Part shown: in pieces, positions 45,075 through 54,202 of the stretch | Numbering within the stretch: the stretch's first letter is position 1 | How the letters are laid out: each line of letters opens with the position of its first letter | NCBI RefSeq assembly: GCF_014282275.1 | Contig: NZ_VFIA01000014.1 | Location: forward strand, 106,740 to 170,739 | DNA: 64,000 bases | Reading direction: 5' to 3' | From: Spirosoma utsteinense | GTDB lineage: Bacteria > Bacteroidota > Bacteroidia > Cytophagales > Spirosomataceae | Position numbers and translations under genes: made by a program | Notes under the pieces: model-generated | The model's input: the letters and a program-made list of their open reading frames with translations, nothing else | Database searches by the model: none | Told to the model about the DNA's origin: nothing

Positions 45075-47417
45075 ATGGATACAATTTATACCCTTCCTCA
45101 ACTCGGTGAATCAACCATTGAGTATCGCTTATCATTTCGTCCGTTTATTGCTTTTCTGAAAGCGCAGCAACGCACCTACCAGACAACCAGTGGGTTGTTT
45201 GAGTTATACAACTACCTGATCGATCAATTCAGCACCGCTCAGGACCAGGAAGACGGGCATGGTCAGCCGGTCGATGCGTTGGAACTGAAGAAACTTTTCC
45301 AACTGGCAACCGTGGTCGTGCTTCCGCTCGACCCGACAAAGCGTACGATTCCGTATGCGTTTGGCACATCGGTACCGCTAAAAATGTTTCACGTCTCAGA
45401 CGCTTTTGAGCAGTTAGTTACGCAGACGGCTAATTTTCTGGTCGACCTGCCAAATCAAATCAGCGTTCAGCAACGGCAACGCTTCATCTATCAGCTTATC
45501 CTTGAGAAATGCTACGGTATTCGAACCAGTGAAGCTGCCGCTCCCTCCTTCCATTTTCAGCATAAACAGAAGGGACTGGTTAAGTATTACCGCCTGGACA
45601 TCAATGCCTCGTTTACCGAACCCCGGCTCGACGGATCTTTACCGCCCCTGGAGTCTGCCTGGATCGACTTCGCCAGGGACGCGACTCCCTTGCCCGACGA
45701 TGTGGAGCCCTTACCCGTTGACGCATTCCTGTTCGAAGGTTTTTCATTCTTTCAATTGGAAGACATAACCGAAGCAGAGACTATCCAGCAATTGCAGGAT
45801 GTGTTTGCCCATCTGCATTCCGATACCGAACCCATCATCTATCACCGGTTCGAGTCGGCATTGCGGAATCTGTGCGGGCAACCCAATCTCCAGATCGGTA
45901 TCGTACCGCTGCCCCAGGTAAACGGCAAATTCGTTGCCCATCCCGCCAGCAAAACCCGGAGCATTTTTTTGCGCCATGCCGAAGCTGATCCGGATTTCTT
46001 TACCGACGACAGAGCCCAGCAGATGATCACGCACCTGTTCGGCAATCCATCACCCCACATTTTCCCGGACCTACAGGGACTTTCGCCCGAAAAGCAGCAG
46101 ATGCTGAACGATCAGGGATACCGCAGTTTTCTGATGTATCCTATCTCATCCGGCGGGGAGGTTTTGGGCATACTGGAAATGGGCAGCCCGCGAGCCGACA
46201 CCTTTAACGAGAACGTACTCGCTAAAATCGAACAGATCATACCGCTCATTCAGGAATTACTGCGGTACCAGCTCAATCAATTCCAATCAAACCTCGAACA
46301 GCTTATACGGAAAAAATTTACGTCGTTACAACCCTCGGTGGAGTGGAAATTTTATGAAACCGCCTGGCAGTATCTGCGTCGGGGCCAGAGTGAGTCGGCG
46401 GGGAGCGACACGATTCCCGTGCGGTTCCAGCAGGTGTACCCGCTCTATGGAGCGGTCGACATCCGGAACTCATCGGTAGAACGGCATAAAGCCACCCAGC
46501 TTGATCTGGCCAATCAGCTGACCGCTGTTGAAAATCTGTTTGCCGATCCCAACTTCCCATCGAGCTCAGAAAGGCCCGAACAACTTCGGGTGGCTAGTTT
46601 CCAGTGTCAGCATAAGCTCCTGGCAGGGCCCTTACCCGAAGAGGAACAGGAGATAACCCTGTTTCTCGAACGGGAGATAAATTCATATTTCAGAATACTG
46701 GAAGCCAATCACCCCCTGTTACAGTCCACTATTCAGGCCTATTTCAGGCGGGTAGACCCGGATACGGGCTTATTCAACCAGGCCGTGAAGCGGTACGAAC
46801 GGAGTATGGACTGGCTAAACGTGACCGTAAACGAATACATCGACAACGAAGAGAAAAAGCTGCAACGGATTCACCCCCACTACTTTGAACGCTACCGTAC
46901 GGACGGTACAGAGTATACGATGTATGTGGGCCAGTCCATTGCGCCCCACCTGTCGTTTGAGCCAGCACTTGTTCAGCAGTTGTGTCAGTGGCAATTGACC
47001 TCCATGGTGCAGATGGCCCAGCTAACCCACCAGCTGTTGCCCAGCCTGCCCCTGCCCCTACAGACAACGCAGCTCATTCTGGCCCATAATCACCCCGTCG
47101 ACATTAGCTTCCGCCACGATGAGCGTCGGCTGGACGTCGAGGGTTCGTATAGTATTCGGTATGAGGTGCTGAAAAAACGGATCGATAAAGCGGTCGTCGA
47201 CGGCCGTCAGGAACGACTGACCCAGCCAGATACCATTGCGCTGGTATATAGCCACACGTCTGAACTGGCGGTGTATCTTCCTTATATTGCCCAGCTCCAG
47301 GCCGATGGTCAACTTGCTGACCGGCTGGATTATCTGAATCTGGAACCCATGCAGGGTATCGTTCACCTCAAGGCACTACGGTTGCATATCCTCTATCCTG
47401 AACCTGCCCACGCATGA
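45075..47417 (+). CDS. GAF-domain sensor protein with cyclase-like VDIRNSS motif
   Basis: A 780-residue soluble protein starting at ATG 45075 (a GTG at 45069 is an alternative). The N-terminal half is not recognised. A GAF domain lies at about 250-405 (LYPISSGGEVLGILEMGSPR). The C-terminal half contains FQQVYPLYGAVDIRNSS (Asp462), a strand-turn that resembles the metal-binding start of class III nucleotidyl cyclases (DIRGST), then a helix, a long helical insert, and YRTDGTEYTMYVG (Asp610), where a cyclase would have its GDG hairpin. This resemblance is weak and the insert is unusual, so cyclase activity is a hypothesis. It overlaps the next gene by 4 bp (ATGA) and heads an operon with an HD-PycTM protein. 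Confidence 0.75.
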   Translation: MDTIYTLPQLGESTIEYRLSFRPFIAFLKAQQRTYQTTSGLFELYNYLIDQFSTAQDQEDGHGQPVDALELKKLFQLATVVVLPLDPTKRTIPYAFGTSVPLKMFHVSDAFEQLVTQTANFLVDLPNQISVQQRQRFIYQLILEKCYGIRTSEAAAPSFHFQHKQKGLVKYYRLDINASFTEPRLDGSLPPLESAWIDFARDATPLPDDVEPLPVDAFLFEGFSFFQLEDITEAETIQQLQDVFAHLHSDTEPIIYHRFESALRNLCGQPNLQIGIVPLPQVNGKFVAHPASKTRSIFLRHAEADPDFFTDDRAQQMITHLFGNPSPHIFPDLQGLSPEKQQMLNDQGYRSFLMYPISSGGEVLGILEMGSPRADTFNENVLAKIEQIIPLIQELLRYQLNQFQSNLEQLIRKKFTSLQPSVEWKFYETAWQYLRRGQSESAGSDTIPVRFQQVYPLYGAVDIRNSSVERHKATQLDLANQLTAVENLFADPNFPSSSERPEQLRVASFQCQHKLLAGPLPEEEQEITLFLEREINSYFRILEANHPLLQSTIQAYFRRVDPDTGLFNQAVKRYERSMDWLNVTVNEYIDNEEKKLQRIHPHYFERYRTDGTEYTMYVGQSIAPHLSFEPALVQQLCQWQLTSMVQMAQLTHQLLPSLPLPLQTTQLILAHNHPVDISFRHDERRLDVEGSYSIRYEVLKKRIDKAVVDGRQERLTQPDTIALVYSHTSELAVYLPYIAQLQADGQLADRLDYLNLEPMQGIVHLKALRLHILYPEPAHA

Positions 47418-50400
47418 AAATAGCCCTGACTACCAGTTATTGGCTGGTATGGCTGGTAAGCAGTTTAGGCGGGATGCGCGCCGTGTCGGCCCAGTCGGTA
47501 CCGGCTGACTCGATCAGGCACCGGCTTATTTTGATTGGCGATGCCGGGCGGCTGCGTCAGGGCAAAAATCCGGTTGTCGATGCGGTCCGTATGCGCTATG
47601 ATTTCAGCAATTCACGGACAACATTGCTCTATCTGGGCGATAACGTATATCCCCATGGTTTGTCGGACGAAACCAGCCCCGATTACGATTCGCTGGCCGC
47701 TATCCTCAATTATCAGGTCCCGCCTGGATTGGCCCGGCCTGGATTGGTCCGGCCGGACCAATCCAGGCCGGGTGGAAACTCGCAGCCGTCGCAGGTACTG
47801 TTCATTCCCGGAAATCACGATTGGGACAAGGGCGGACCCGATGGCTGGGCGCGCATAAAGCAACAGGGTCGATGGCTCGACAGCCTGAAGGTGCCTTCCA
47901 TTCGGCTGCTACCCGCCGGCGGTTGCCCCGGTCCGGAGGAGATTCACCTGAGCGACAAGCTGGTACTGGTTATCATTGACACCCAATGGTGGCTGCATCC
48001 GTATGAGAAACCCGGCCGGTCGACCGCTGCCGGAAGCAATTCGGACTGCGCCTGTCAAACCGAAGACGAACTGATCACCCGGCTGACCGACATTGCGTAT
48101 CGTAACAAAGGAAAGGGCATTGTTCTGGCTACCCACCACCCCTTCCGCAGCTACGGCATCCATGGTGGTTATTATACACTGAAACAGCATATTTTCCCGT
48201 TGACGGAGTTTTCGTCAAAGCTGTATGTGCCCCTGCCGGTCATTGGCTCACTCTATCCGCTGATCCGGGGGGTGTTCGGCAACATTCAGGATCTACCAAA
48301 CCCGACCTACAAACACATGGTCAAGGTTATGGAAGCCGCCGTGGCGTTAGCGCCCAACGTGGTATTCGTATCGGGTCATGACCACGCGCTGCAACATATC
48401 GTGGATGGCCCGCGCAACTACATCGTTAGTGGGTCGGGGATAAACCGGGAGCGGGTGAAAAACGGAAAACTGGCCCGGTTTGTAAGTGGAGAGTGGGGTT
48501 ATGTCGTGCTGGACGAGATGCGGGATGGCACAGTCAAGGCTACGTATTTTACCGTTGATGAACGGGCTGAACCCACCGAAGTGTACACGACTCCGCTATT
48601 TACCCTACCCCCTGCCGACGATCGGAAACAGAGCCGTAGCGGGCCGCCCGCCTGGCCCGATCACGTCCGTATACCCATTGCGTCGGGCTATGATAGCGTG
48701 GGGCGGGTGCAGCGGGTACTGCTGGGTACTAACTACCGCACCGAATGGGCTACGCCGGTTACGCTGCCCGTCTTCGACCTGACCCGCACCCAGGGCGGGT
48801 TCACCATTCTCCAGCGGGGCGGAGGGCAACAAACGAAATCGTTGCGACTCGCCGACACCAGCGGTCGGGAGTGGGTGTTACGAAGTGTACAAAAAGATCC
48901 GGCCAACGCCCTCCCGGAAGCCCTGCGCGAAACCATCGCCAAAGATGTGTTGCAGGATCAAATCTCGGCGGGTTATCCCTTTGCCCCCCTGGCGGTGCCC
49001 GTACTGGCAGCTGCCCTGGGCATACCACACGCCAACCCCCGGCTCGTATTTGTTCCCAACGATCCGGCCCTGGGCATCTACCAGGCCGATTTCGGAAATA
49101 CCGTCTGCCTGTTCGAGGAGCGTAGTCCGGGCGAGGGCAAGTCGATCAGCACCGACAAAGTCATCGACGCGCTGGAAAAAGATAACGACAACCGTATTGA
49201 CCAGCGGGCTTTTCTGCGCGCTCGTATGCTCGACCTGTTGATCGGCGACTGGGACCGGCACGAAGATCAGTGGCGGTGGGGAAACCGTAAAACGGCAACG
49301 GGTAAAGAGTTTTATGCCATACCCCGCGATCGTGATCAGGTATTTTTTCGGACCAATGGCCTCTTACCCGCCATTGCCTCCTTACCCTGGCTGCAACCTA
49401 AATTTCAGGGGTTTACCAATAAACTCGCCAACGTCAATGGCTTTATGTTCAATGGCCGCTACGTGGATCGGCTGTTCCTGAACGGCCTGACTGTACAGGA
49501 CTGGATGGCCGAAATCACCGCCCTGCGCGATTCCGTGACCGATGATGTGCTGGAACAGGCTATTCGTCAACTGCCGGACACCCTGCGGCCGCAATCCGGG
49601 AAAAAGCTGCTTCAAACGCTTAAAATCCGTCGGGGCTGGCTGCTGGATAAGGGGCTGGAATACTACCGGTTCATCAGCCGATCGGTTGACATACCCGGCT
49701 CTGACAAGACCGAACTATTCCGAATCGAGCACCTCGACGATGATCATCTGGCCATATCGGTTTTCAAGGTAGCTAAAAATGGGTCGGTGGCGCAGCGGCT
49801 GTACAGACGTGTGTTCGATGCATCGGTGACCCACGAAGTTCGGCTGTACGGGCAGAAAGGCGACGACCGGTTTGAGGTCAGTGGCCGCAGCAGCGCCATC
49901 ACCGTTCGGCTCATTGGTGGCAAAGGGGCCGATGTGTTCAGCGTAGACGGTAGCCCCCGAAAACCGATTATCTACGATCTGAGCACAGAAGCCAACATAT
50001 TACCCGGCCCGCACCAGGCGCAGCTGCGTCTGTCGGCCGACAAGGCCGTGAACCAGTATGACCCCCACGCCTTCAGGTACAACCGGGTAGCGCCCCTGGC
50101 CACCGCCGGGTACAATCTGGATGACGGCATCCTGCTCGGAGCCGGCGTACAGTGGACGAAACAGGGATTTCGAAAGCAGCCCTATGCCGCCATGAACCGC
50201 CTGCTCATCAGTCGGGCACTGGCTACCGAAGCGATGTCGATCAAATACGATGGTATTTTCACCGACCTGATTGGCAAGAATGATCTATGGATCAACGCCC
50301 TGTCCAAAGCGCCCGATAACGTAACCAACTTCTTCGGGGCCGGCAACGAGAGCGTTTACGACCGCAATCGACGGATTCGTTATTACCGCACCCGTTACAA

Positions 50401-51133
50401 CCTGATAACCCTGTCGACGATGCTGAAGCGGTCGCTGGGTGCCCATATGGAAGGGTCGATCGGGCCGGTTTTTCAGCACTTTGTCCTGCACGAGGAAGAA
50501 AATAACGGTCGATTCATCAACGACTACCTGCGCCAACTTGACAACCCGGCCGACTTTAAACAACGGGAAAACTATGGAGGACTGCAGGCCGGACTTGTAA
50601 TCGACAATAGAAATCGCCCGGTGCAACCCTCGCGGGGTTTTTACTGGAACACGACGCTGCTGGGGCTTCAGGGCTTCAGTGAGCAAAGCAACCAGTTTAC
50701 CCAGCTACGATCGGAACTGGCTATCTACACCAGTTTCAGTCAGGCCGCCCGCTTCGTGCTGGTCAACCGCCTTGGTGGCGGGATAACCTACGGCAATCCA
50801 GCCTTCTATCAACTCCTGTACCTGGGTGGGCAGGATAACCTCCGTGGCTTTCGCACCTACCGGTTTGCCGGTAATCACCTGATCTATTACAACCTGGAAG
50901 CGCGAATTAAACTGTTTGATTTTCAGTCGTTCCTGTTTCCGGGCAGTGTCGGGCTACTGGCTTTTAACGATTTGGGGCGGGTATGGCTACGGGGCGAAAA
51001 CTCCCGAACGTGGCACGATGGGTATGGCGCAGGCCTGTATGTAACTCCTGCCAGCCTGCTCGTCCTGACAGCCACAGCCGGATTTTCGACCGAAGGCGTA
51101 TTGCCGTATGTATCGCTGGGTTTTCGATTTTGA
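47414..51133 (+). CDS. Metallophosphatase / kinase-like / BamA-barrel fusion protein
   Basis: A 1239-residue exported protein with a signal peptide (to about VSAQS). Residues 35-400 are a calcineurin-like phosphoesterase: LIGDAGRL, YLGDNVYP, FIPGNHDW (about 133), ATHHPFRSYG and SGHDHALQ. Residues about 420-800 look like an atypical kinase fold: LIGDWDRHEDQWRWG (about 612) and YAIPRDRDQVFF (about 637) resemble the catalytic and metal loops of CotH/HipA-type kinases. Residues about 880-1239 are a BamA/TamA-type barrel (surface antigen) with the GGQDNLRGFR motif and a final aromatic. It may process phosphate groups at the outer membrane. An in-frame 40-bp palindrome encodes residues around 107-120. 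It is translationally coupled to the GAF gene. Confidence 0.85.
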   Translation: MKIALTTSYWLVWLVSSLGGMRAVSAQSVPADSIRHRLILIGDAGRLRQGKNPVVDAVRMRYDFSNSRTTLLYLGDNVYPHGLSDETSPDYDSLAAILNYQVPPGLARPGLVRPDQSRPGGNSQPSQVLFIPGNHDWDKGGPDGWARIKQQGRWLDSLKVPSIRLLPAGGCPGPEEIHLSDKLVLVIIDTQWWLHPYEKPGRSTAAGSNSDCACQTEDELITRLTDIAYRNKGKGIVLATHHPFRSYGIHGGYYTLKQHIFPLTEFSSKLYVPLPVIGSLYPLIRGVFGNIQDLPNPTYKHMVKVMEAAVALAPNVVFVSGHDHALQHIVDGPRNYIVSGSGINRERVKNGKLARFVSGEWGYVVLDEMRDGTVKATYFTVDERAEPTEVYTTPLFTLPPADDRKQSRSGPPAWPDHVRIPIASGYDSVGRVQRVLLGTNYRTEWATPVTLPVFDLTRTQGGFTILQRGGGQQTKSLRLADTSGREWVLRSVQKDPANALPEALRETIAKDVLQDQISAGYPFAPLAVPVLAAALGIPHANPRLVFVPNDPALGIYQADFGNTVCLFEERSPGEGKSISTDKVIDALEKDNDNRIDQRAFLRARMLDLLIGDWDRHEDQWRWGNRKTATGKEFYAIPRDRDQVFFRTNGLLPAIASLPWLQPKFQGFTNKLANVNGFMFNGRYVDRLFLNGLTVQDWMAEITALRDSVTDDVLEQAIRQLPDTLRPQSGKKLLQTLKIRRGWLLDKGLEYYRFISRSVDIPGSDKTELFRIEHLDDDHLAISVFKVAKNGSVAQRLYRRVFDASVTHEVRLYGQKGDDRFEVSGRSSAITVRLIGGKGADVFSVDGSPRKPIIYDLSTEANILPGPHQAQLRLSADKAVNQYDPHAFRYNRVAPLATAGYNLDDGILLGAGVQWTKQGFRKQPYAAMNRLLISRALATEAMSIKYDGIFTDLIGKNDLWINALSKAPDNVTNFFGAGNESVYDRNRRIRYYRTRYNLITLSTMLKRSLGAHMEGSIGPVFQHFVLHEEENNGRFINDYLRQLDNPADFKQRENYGGLQAGLVIDNRNRPVQPSRGFYWNTTLLGLQGFSEQSNQFTQLRSELAIYTSFSQAARFVLVNRLGGGITYGNPAFYQLLYLGGQDNLRGFRTYRFAGNHLIYYNLEARIKLFDFQSFLFPGSVGLLAFNDLGRVWLRGENSRTWHDGYGAGLYVTPASLLVLTATAGFSTEGVLPYVSLGFRF
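47723..47772. repeat. In-frame 15-bp tandem repeat and perfect 40-bp palindrome
   Basis: Inside the phosphatase-domain coding sequence. Two 15-bp copies (47723-47737 and 47738-47752, one difference) are followed by an inverted copy (47753-47767). The span 47733-47772 is a perfect 40-bp palindrome with no loop. Read in frame it encodes PGLAR-PGLVR-PDQSR-PG. The length is a multiple of three, so the reading frame is kept. Confidence 0.9.
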
Positions 51134-51149
51134 CTTACTTACATCCTTT

Positions 51150-52379
51150 ATGACTACCTCCCTTTTACACCAGGTCGAAGCCCACGTTCGCCACTATTTC
51201 GACCAACATGCCCGGCCTGACCTACACTTTCATAACCTAACTCATACGGAAGAGGTAGTGCGGGCTACAGATCAGTTTGCCCGGCATTATCAACTCTCCG
51301 AAACCGACTATCTGGCGGTTATGGCCGCAGCCTGGTTTCATGATACCGGGTATCTGGTGGGGTCGCCCGAGGAGCACGAAAAACGCAGTGCCGACCTGGC
51401 CGCGACCTTTCTGAAATCGCTCGATCAACCGGCAGCGCTGGTCAAACAGGTGAAACATTGCATCCGCGCAACCCGAATGCCGCAATCGCCTACTAATCTG
51501 CTTGAAGAAATTCTGTGTGATGCCGACCTGTTCCATTTGGGCAGCACGGACTACAACAGTAAACAGAAACAGTTACGCAGCGAACAGGAAACGTTGACGG
51601 GCACCCACATTTCGGGGCGCGACTGGCGGCAGCAGAACATCGATCTGCTTAAATCCCACCCGTATTACACTGACTTTGCGCAAACACTTCTCAGCCAGGG
51701 ACAGGCCAACAACCTCAATCGGCTGCTGGAGAAAAGGGCGGAGAAAGAAGCCGTGGCCAGTCCTGATGCAGAAGCCTCCTATAAAACCGTTGAACCGGCA
51801 GCGGCTCCGGAGTTCGCGGCTGGCGACGGACGAAAAGGAAAAGACACTAAAACGGAGCGGGGCGTTGAAACCATGTTCCGGACAACTTCTACCAATCACC
51901 TGCGGCTCAGCGAAATTGCCGACAGTAAGGCCAACATCATGATTTCGGTGAATTCGATCATGGTGTCGGTACTCGTGTCGATCCTACCGCGACGCATTGA
52001 GGAGAACCCCGCGTTGATGCTGCCAACCGCCCTGTTCCTGACCACGTCGATGCTGACCATCATCTTCGCCATCCTGGCCACGCGGCCCAACATAACCCAG
52101 GGGACATTCAGCCACGAAGACATCCAGCAGAAGAAAGGAAATCTGCTGTTCTTTGGCAATTTTCACCAAATGAGCCTGGGCGAATTTGAGTGGGGCATTC
52201 AGGAGCTTATGAAAGATAACAGCTATCTGTATGGCAGCATGACGCGCGACATTTATTATCTCGGGTTGGTCCTGGCCAAGAAATACAAGCTACTGCGCAT
52301 AACCTACAATGTGTTCATGTTTGGCTTTGTTACGTCGGTGCTGGCGTTTCTGGTCGTGTTCGTGACCTCCGAAAAATAG
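51150..52379 (+). CDS. HD-domain phosphohydrolase fused to a Pycsar-type (PycTM/DUF5706) membrane effector
   Basis: A 409-residue protein; ATG 51150 is chosen because the HD domain begins there and it is 16 bp after the preceding stop. HD domain (1-190): His28/His32 in HFHNLTHTEEVV, His64-Asp65 in AWFHDTGYL, Asp124 and Asp126 in CDADLFHLG. A charged linker (195-240) leads to the PycTM domain: FRTTSTNHLRLSEIADSKAN, spans at about 262-280, 289-311 and 385-405, and FHQMSLGEFEWGI between them. PycTM proteins are the membrane-disrupting effectors of the Pycsar anti-phage system, triggered by cCMP or cUMP. The HD part could hydrolyse the signal nucleotide. No classical PycC cyclase is adjacent. Confidence 0.9.
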   Translation: MTTSLLHQVEAHVRHYFDQHARPDLHFHNLTHTEEVVRATDQFARHYQLSETDYLAVMAAAWFHDTGYLVGSPEEHEKRSADLAATFLKSLDQPAALVKQVKHCIRATRMPQSPTNLLEEILCDADLFHLGSTDYNSKQKQLRSEQETLTGTHISGRDWRQQNIDLLKSHPYYTDFAQTLLSQGQANNLNRLLEKRAEKEAVASPDAEASYKTVEPAAAPEFAAGDGRKGKDTKTERGVETMFRTTSTNHLRLSEIADSKANIMISVNSIMVSVLVSILPRRIEENPALMLPTALFLTTSMLTIIFAILATRPNITQGTFSHEDIQQKKGNLLFFGNFHQMSLGEFEWGIQELMKDNSYLYGSMTRDIYYLGLVLAKKYKLLRITYNVFMFGFVTSVLAFLVVFVTSEK

Positions 52380-52429
52380 CTTTAATCCGGGCGTGCAAGC
52401 GCCCTATACCAATTCGAATACACGTCTCA

Positions 52430-53302
52430 ATGCGTTTACAGAAACACGTTAAACAAGTCTTTATGTCTGCGAACTACGTCGCCGTAGTGGCCCTGCTGAT
52501 TCAGTCATCTACCGTTCTTTTCGCTCAGGATTCTACCATTACTGACAAGCCCCCGGTCGTTCGGACCAGCCTGCTGAGGGGGATTGCGCGGGACGGCCTG
52601 AACACGGGCGAGACGATACTCCTGACCTATGTCCAGCCGGTACACTGGCAGAAAAGGGACTTCCTGCGGCTCGGCGGGGCGCTGGCTATTTCGGCCTCAG
52701 CGTTGCTGGTCGAAGAAAGGTTATCGACTTATCTTCAGCAGAACCATACCAGGGGTCTGGATAAACTGGAACGGGTAGGTTATTTTCTGGGGAAGCCAAC
52801 AACGAACTACCCGGTTATGATGGCGCTTTGGGCCAGTGGCGTCGTGACTAAAAACGAATGGCTCCGGGATACGGGCCTGATGGTCATTGCGTCGGTTACT
52901 ACCTCGGGGCTGGTTCAAACGGCAGCCAAAGAGATCGTGGGCCGGGCTCGTCCCGGTAGCCAGCTCGGCCATCTTGCCTTCGATCCGTTTTCCAACGATG
53001 CCGGTTTCCACTCCTTCCCCTCCGGTCATACCATGCTCTCTGTAGCGACATCCTGGGTCCTGGCCAGACAGGTGAAGTCGGTGCCACTGAAAGTCGTGTT
53101 TTTTGCCCTGCCCGTCATTACAGGAGGTTCACGTGTGTACGTCGGTGCCCACTGGTTGTCCGACGTGTTGCTGGGTTCAGCCCTGGGCATTGCCTGCGCG
53201 GAGAGTGTATTGCGGCTCTATCCCGCCATAAAGGCCAACCGCGCTTACTCGGTCAGTGTAGTGCCAACGGGGACCGGAGCAAGCATCGTCGTTAAGCTCT
53301 AG
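52430..53302 (+). CDS. PAP2-family phosphatase
   Basis: A 290-residue membrane phosphatase. An N-terminal hydrophobic signal or anchor (about 13-33) precedes several spans. The three PAP2 motifs are present: KEIVGRARP (Lys-x6-Arg-Pro), FPSGHTM (Pro-Ser-Gly-His) and SRVYVGAHWLSDVLLG (Ser-Arg-x5-His-x3-Asp). Substrates are usually undecaprenyl diphosphate or phosphatidate. A second in-frame ATG at 52463 gives a slightly shorter leader. It begins 50 bp after the HD-PycTM gene; whether it belongs to that operon is unclear, because a weak hairpin lies between them. Confidence 0.92.
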   Translation: MRLQKHVKQVFMSANYVAVVALLIQSSTVLFAQDSTITDKPPVVRTSLLRGIARDGLNTGETILLTYVQPVHWQKRDFLRLGGALAISASALLVEERLSTYLQQNHTRGLDKLERVGYFLGKPTTNYPVMMALWASGVVTKNEWLRDTGLMVIASVTTSGLVQTAAKEIVGRARPGSQLGHLAFDPFSNDAGFHSFPSGHTMLSVATSWVLARQVKSVPLKVVFFALPVITGGSRVYVGAHWLSDVLLGSALGIACAESVLRLYPAIKANRAYSVSVVPTGTGASIVVKL

Positions 53303-53503
53303 CCCGGTCCGGAAAGCGGACCTGAACCAAGGGCCCGACAACTACCAAACTAACCCGATCAGGCGGGGAGAAAAGGTATCATGTGTATCGGTCGAAACCC
53401 TAAGCACACAAACCCGCTTCTATATAGAAATCGAGCGGGCTGGCCTCACCCGGCCGCTGATCCGGCCAGAAATGGACCTGTATTCACTATACTCAAACGC
53501 ATC

Positions 53504-53893
53504 ATGAACGAGAAGACAGTTAAGAAAATGGCCCGGCTCATGCTGGGCGGCACCCTGGTTTTTGCGGGCATTAGCCACCTTACCGTTGGCCGGAAAGACT
53601 TCCGGGCCCAGGTTCCCGACTGGGTTCCGCTACCCATCGATGATACAGTGGTGTACTCGGGTCTGGCCGAAATTGCCCTGGGTAGCAGCCTGATCCTGGC
53701 CAGCGACCGGCATGAGCAGACCGTGGGAAAGGTAGCAGCCAGTTTTTTCACGGCTGTATTCCCCGGCAACATTTCTCAGTTTGTCAACAAACGTAGTGCC
53801 TTTGGTCTGGACACCGACCGGAAACGATTCACGCGTCTGTTTTTTCAGCCAGTGCTTATCTATTGGGCGCTGGCCAGCACCAACAACACCTAG
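53504..53893 (+). CDS. DoxX-like small membrane protein
   Basis: Start set at ATG 53504 (129 residues); the frame is open upstream but the protein family begins here (MNEKTVKKMARLMLGGTLVF). Four hydrophobic segments and the conserved AGISHLTVGRKDFRAQVPDW pattern identify a DoxX/DoxD-like membrane protein. The role of such proteins is poorly known; some are quinone-interacting subunits, others are stress-associated. A strong terminator follows. It has no close operon partner. Confidence 0.85.
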   Translation: MNEKTVKKMARLMLGGTLVFAGISHLTVGRKDFRAQVPDWVPLPIDDTVVYSGLAEIALGSSLILASDRHEQTVGKVAASFFTAVFPGNISQFVNKRSAFGLDTDRKRFTRLFFQPVLIYWALASTNNT

Positions 53894-54202
53894 ACGGGTT
53901 TTCAACCAGCAACGTGTCCCAAATGTGGTCTGCCGGAAAAGGCAGACCTTTTTTATGTTCATCCCGGCGAGTCCTACCGACGCTGCGCTGTTTGGGCCCT
54001 AACGGGCCAAAAGAGGCTGCTTAAGCCCGAATTCAAATTACCAGTTACTAAATGATAGTACCCTTCGCTAAGCTGCCGGAACCAGTCGAAGCAAGAACCG
54101 CTAGCTTTAGCAGGCACTGACTTTGTTTGATACTACCCCGGTATCCGGGTATTTACTATCTCTTCGCGCAATCCAACCCTTAACGACTCTTCGTATTCAC
54201 TC
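53894..54202. other. Intergenic region
   Basis: About 310 bp. It holds the terminator at 53927-53954 and two small GC dyads, one around CCCTAACGGG at 53996-54005 (the same loop core as in the 5076 hairpin) and one at about 54133-54151. Nothing coding is seen. Confidence 0.45.
53927..53954 (+). terminator. Intrinsic terminator after the DoxX-like gene
   Basis: A perfect 8-bp GC-rich stem (53927-53934 with 53941-53948), a GGAAAA loop and six T: a textbook Rho-independent terminator. Confidence 0.95.

Noticed and set aside
45075..52379. A classical two-gene Pycsar defence system
   Set aside because: PycTM is present as an HD fusion, but there is no standard PycC cyclase. The cyclase-like motif in the GAF protein is too weak to call, and no other defence gene is near.
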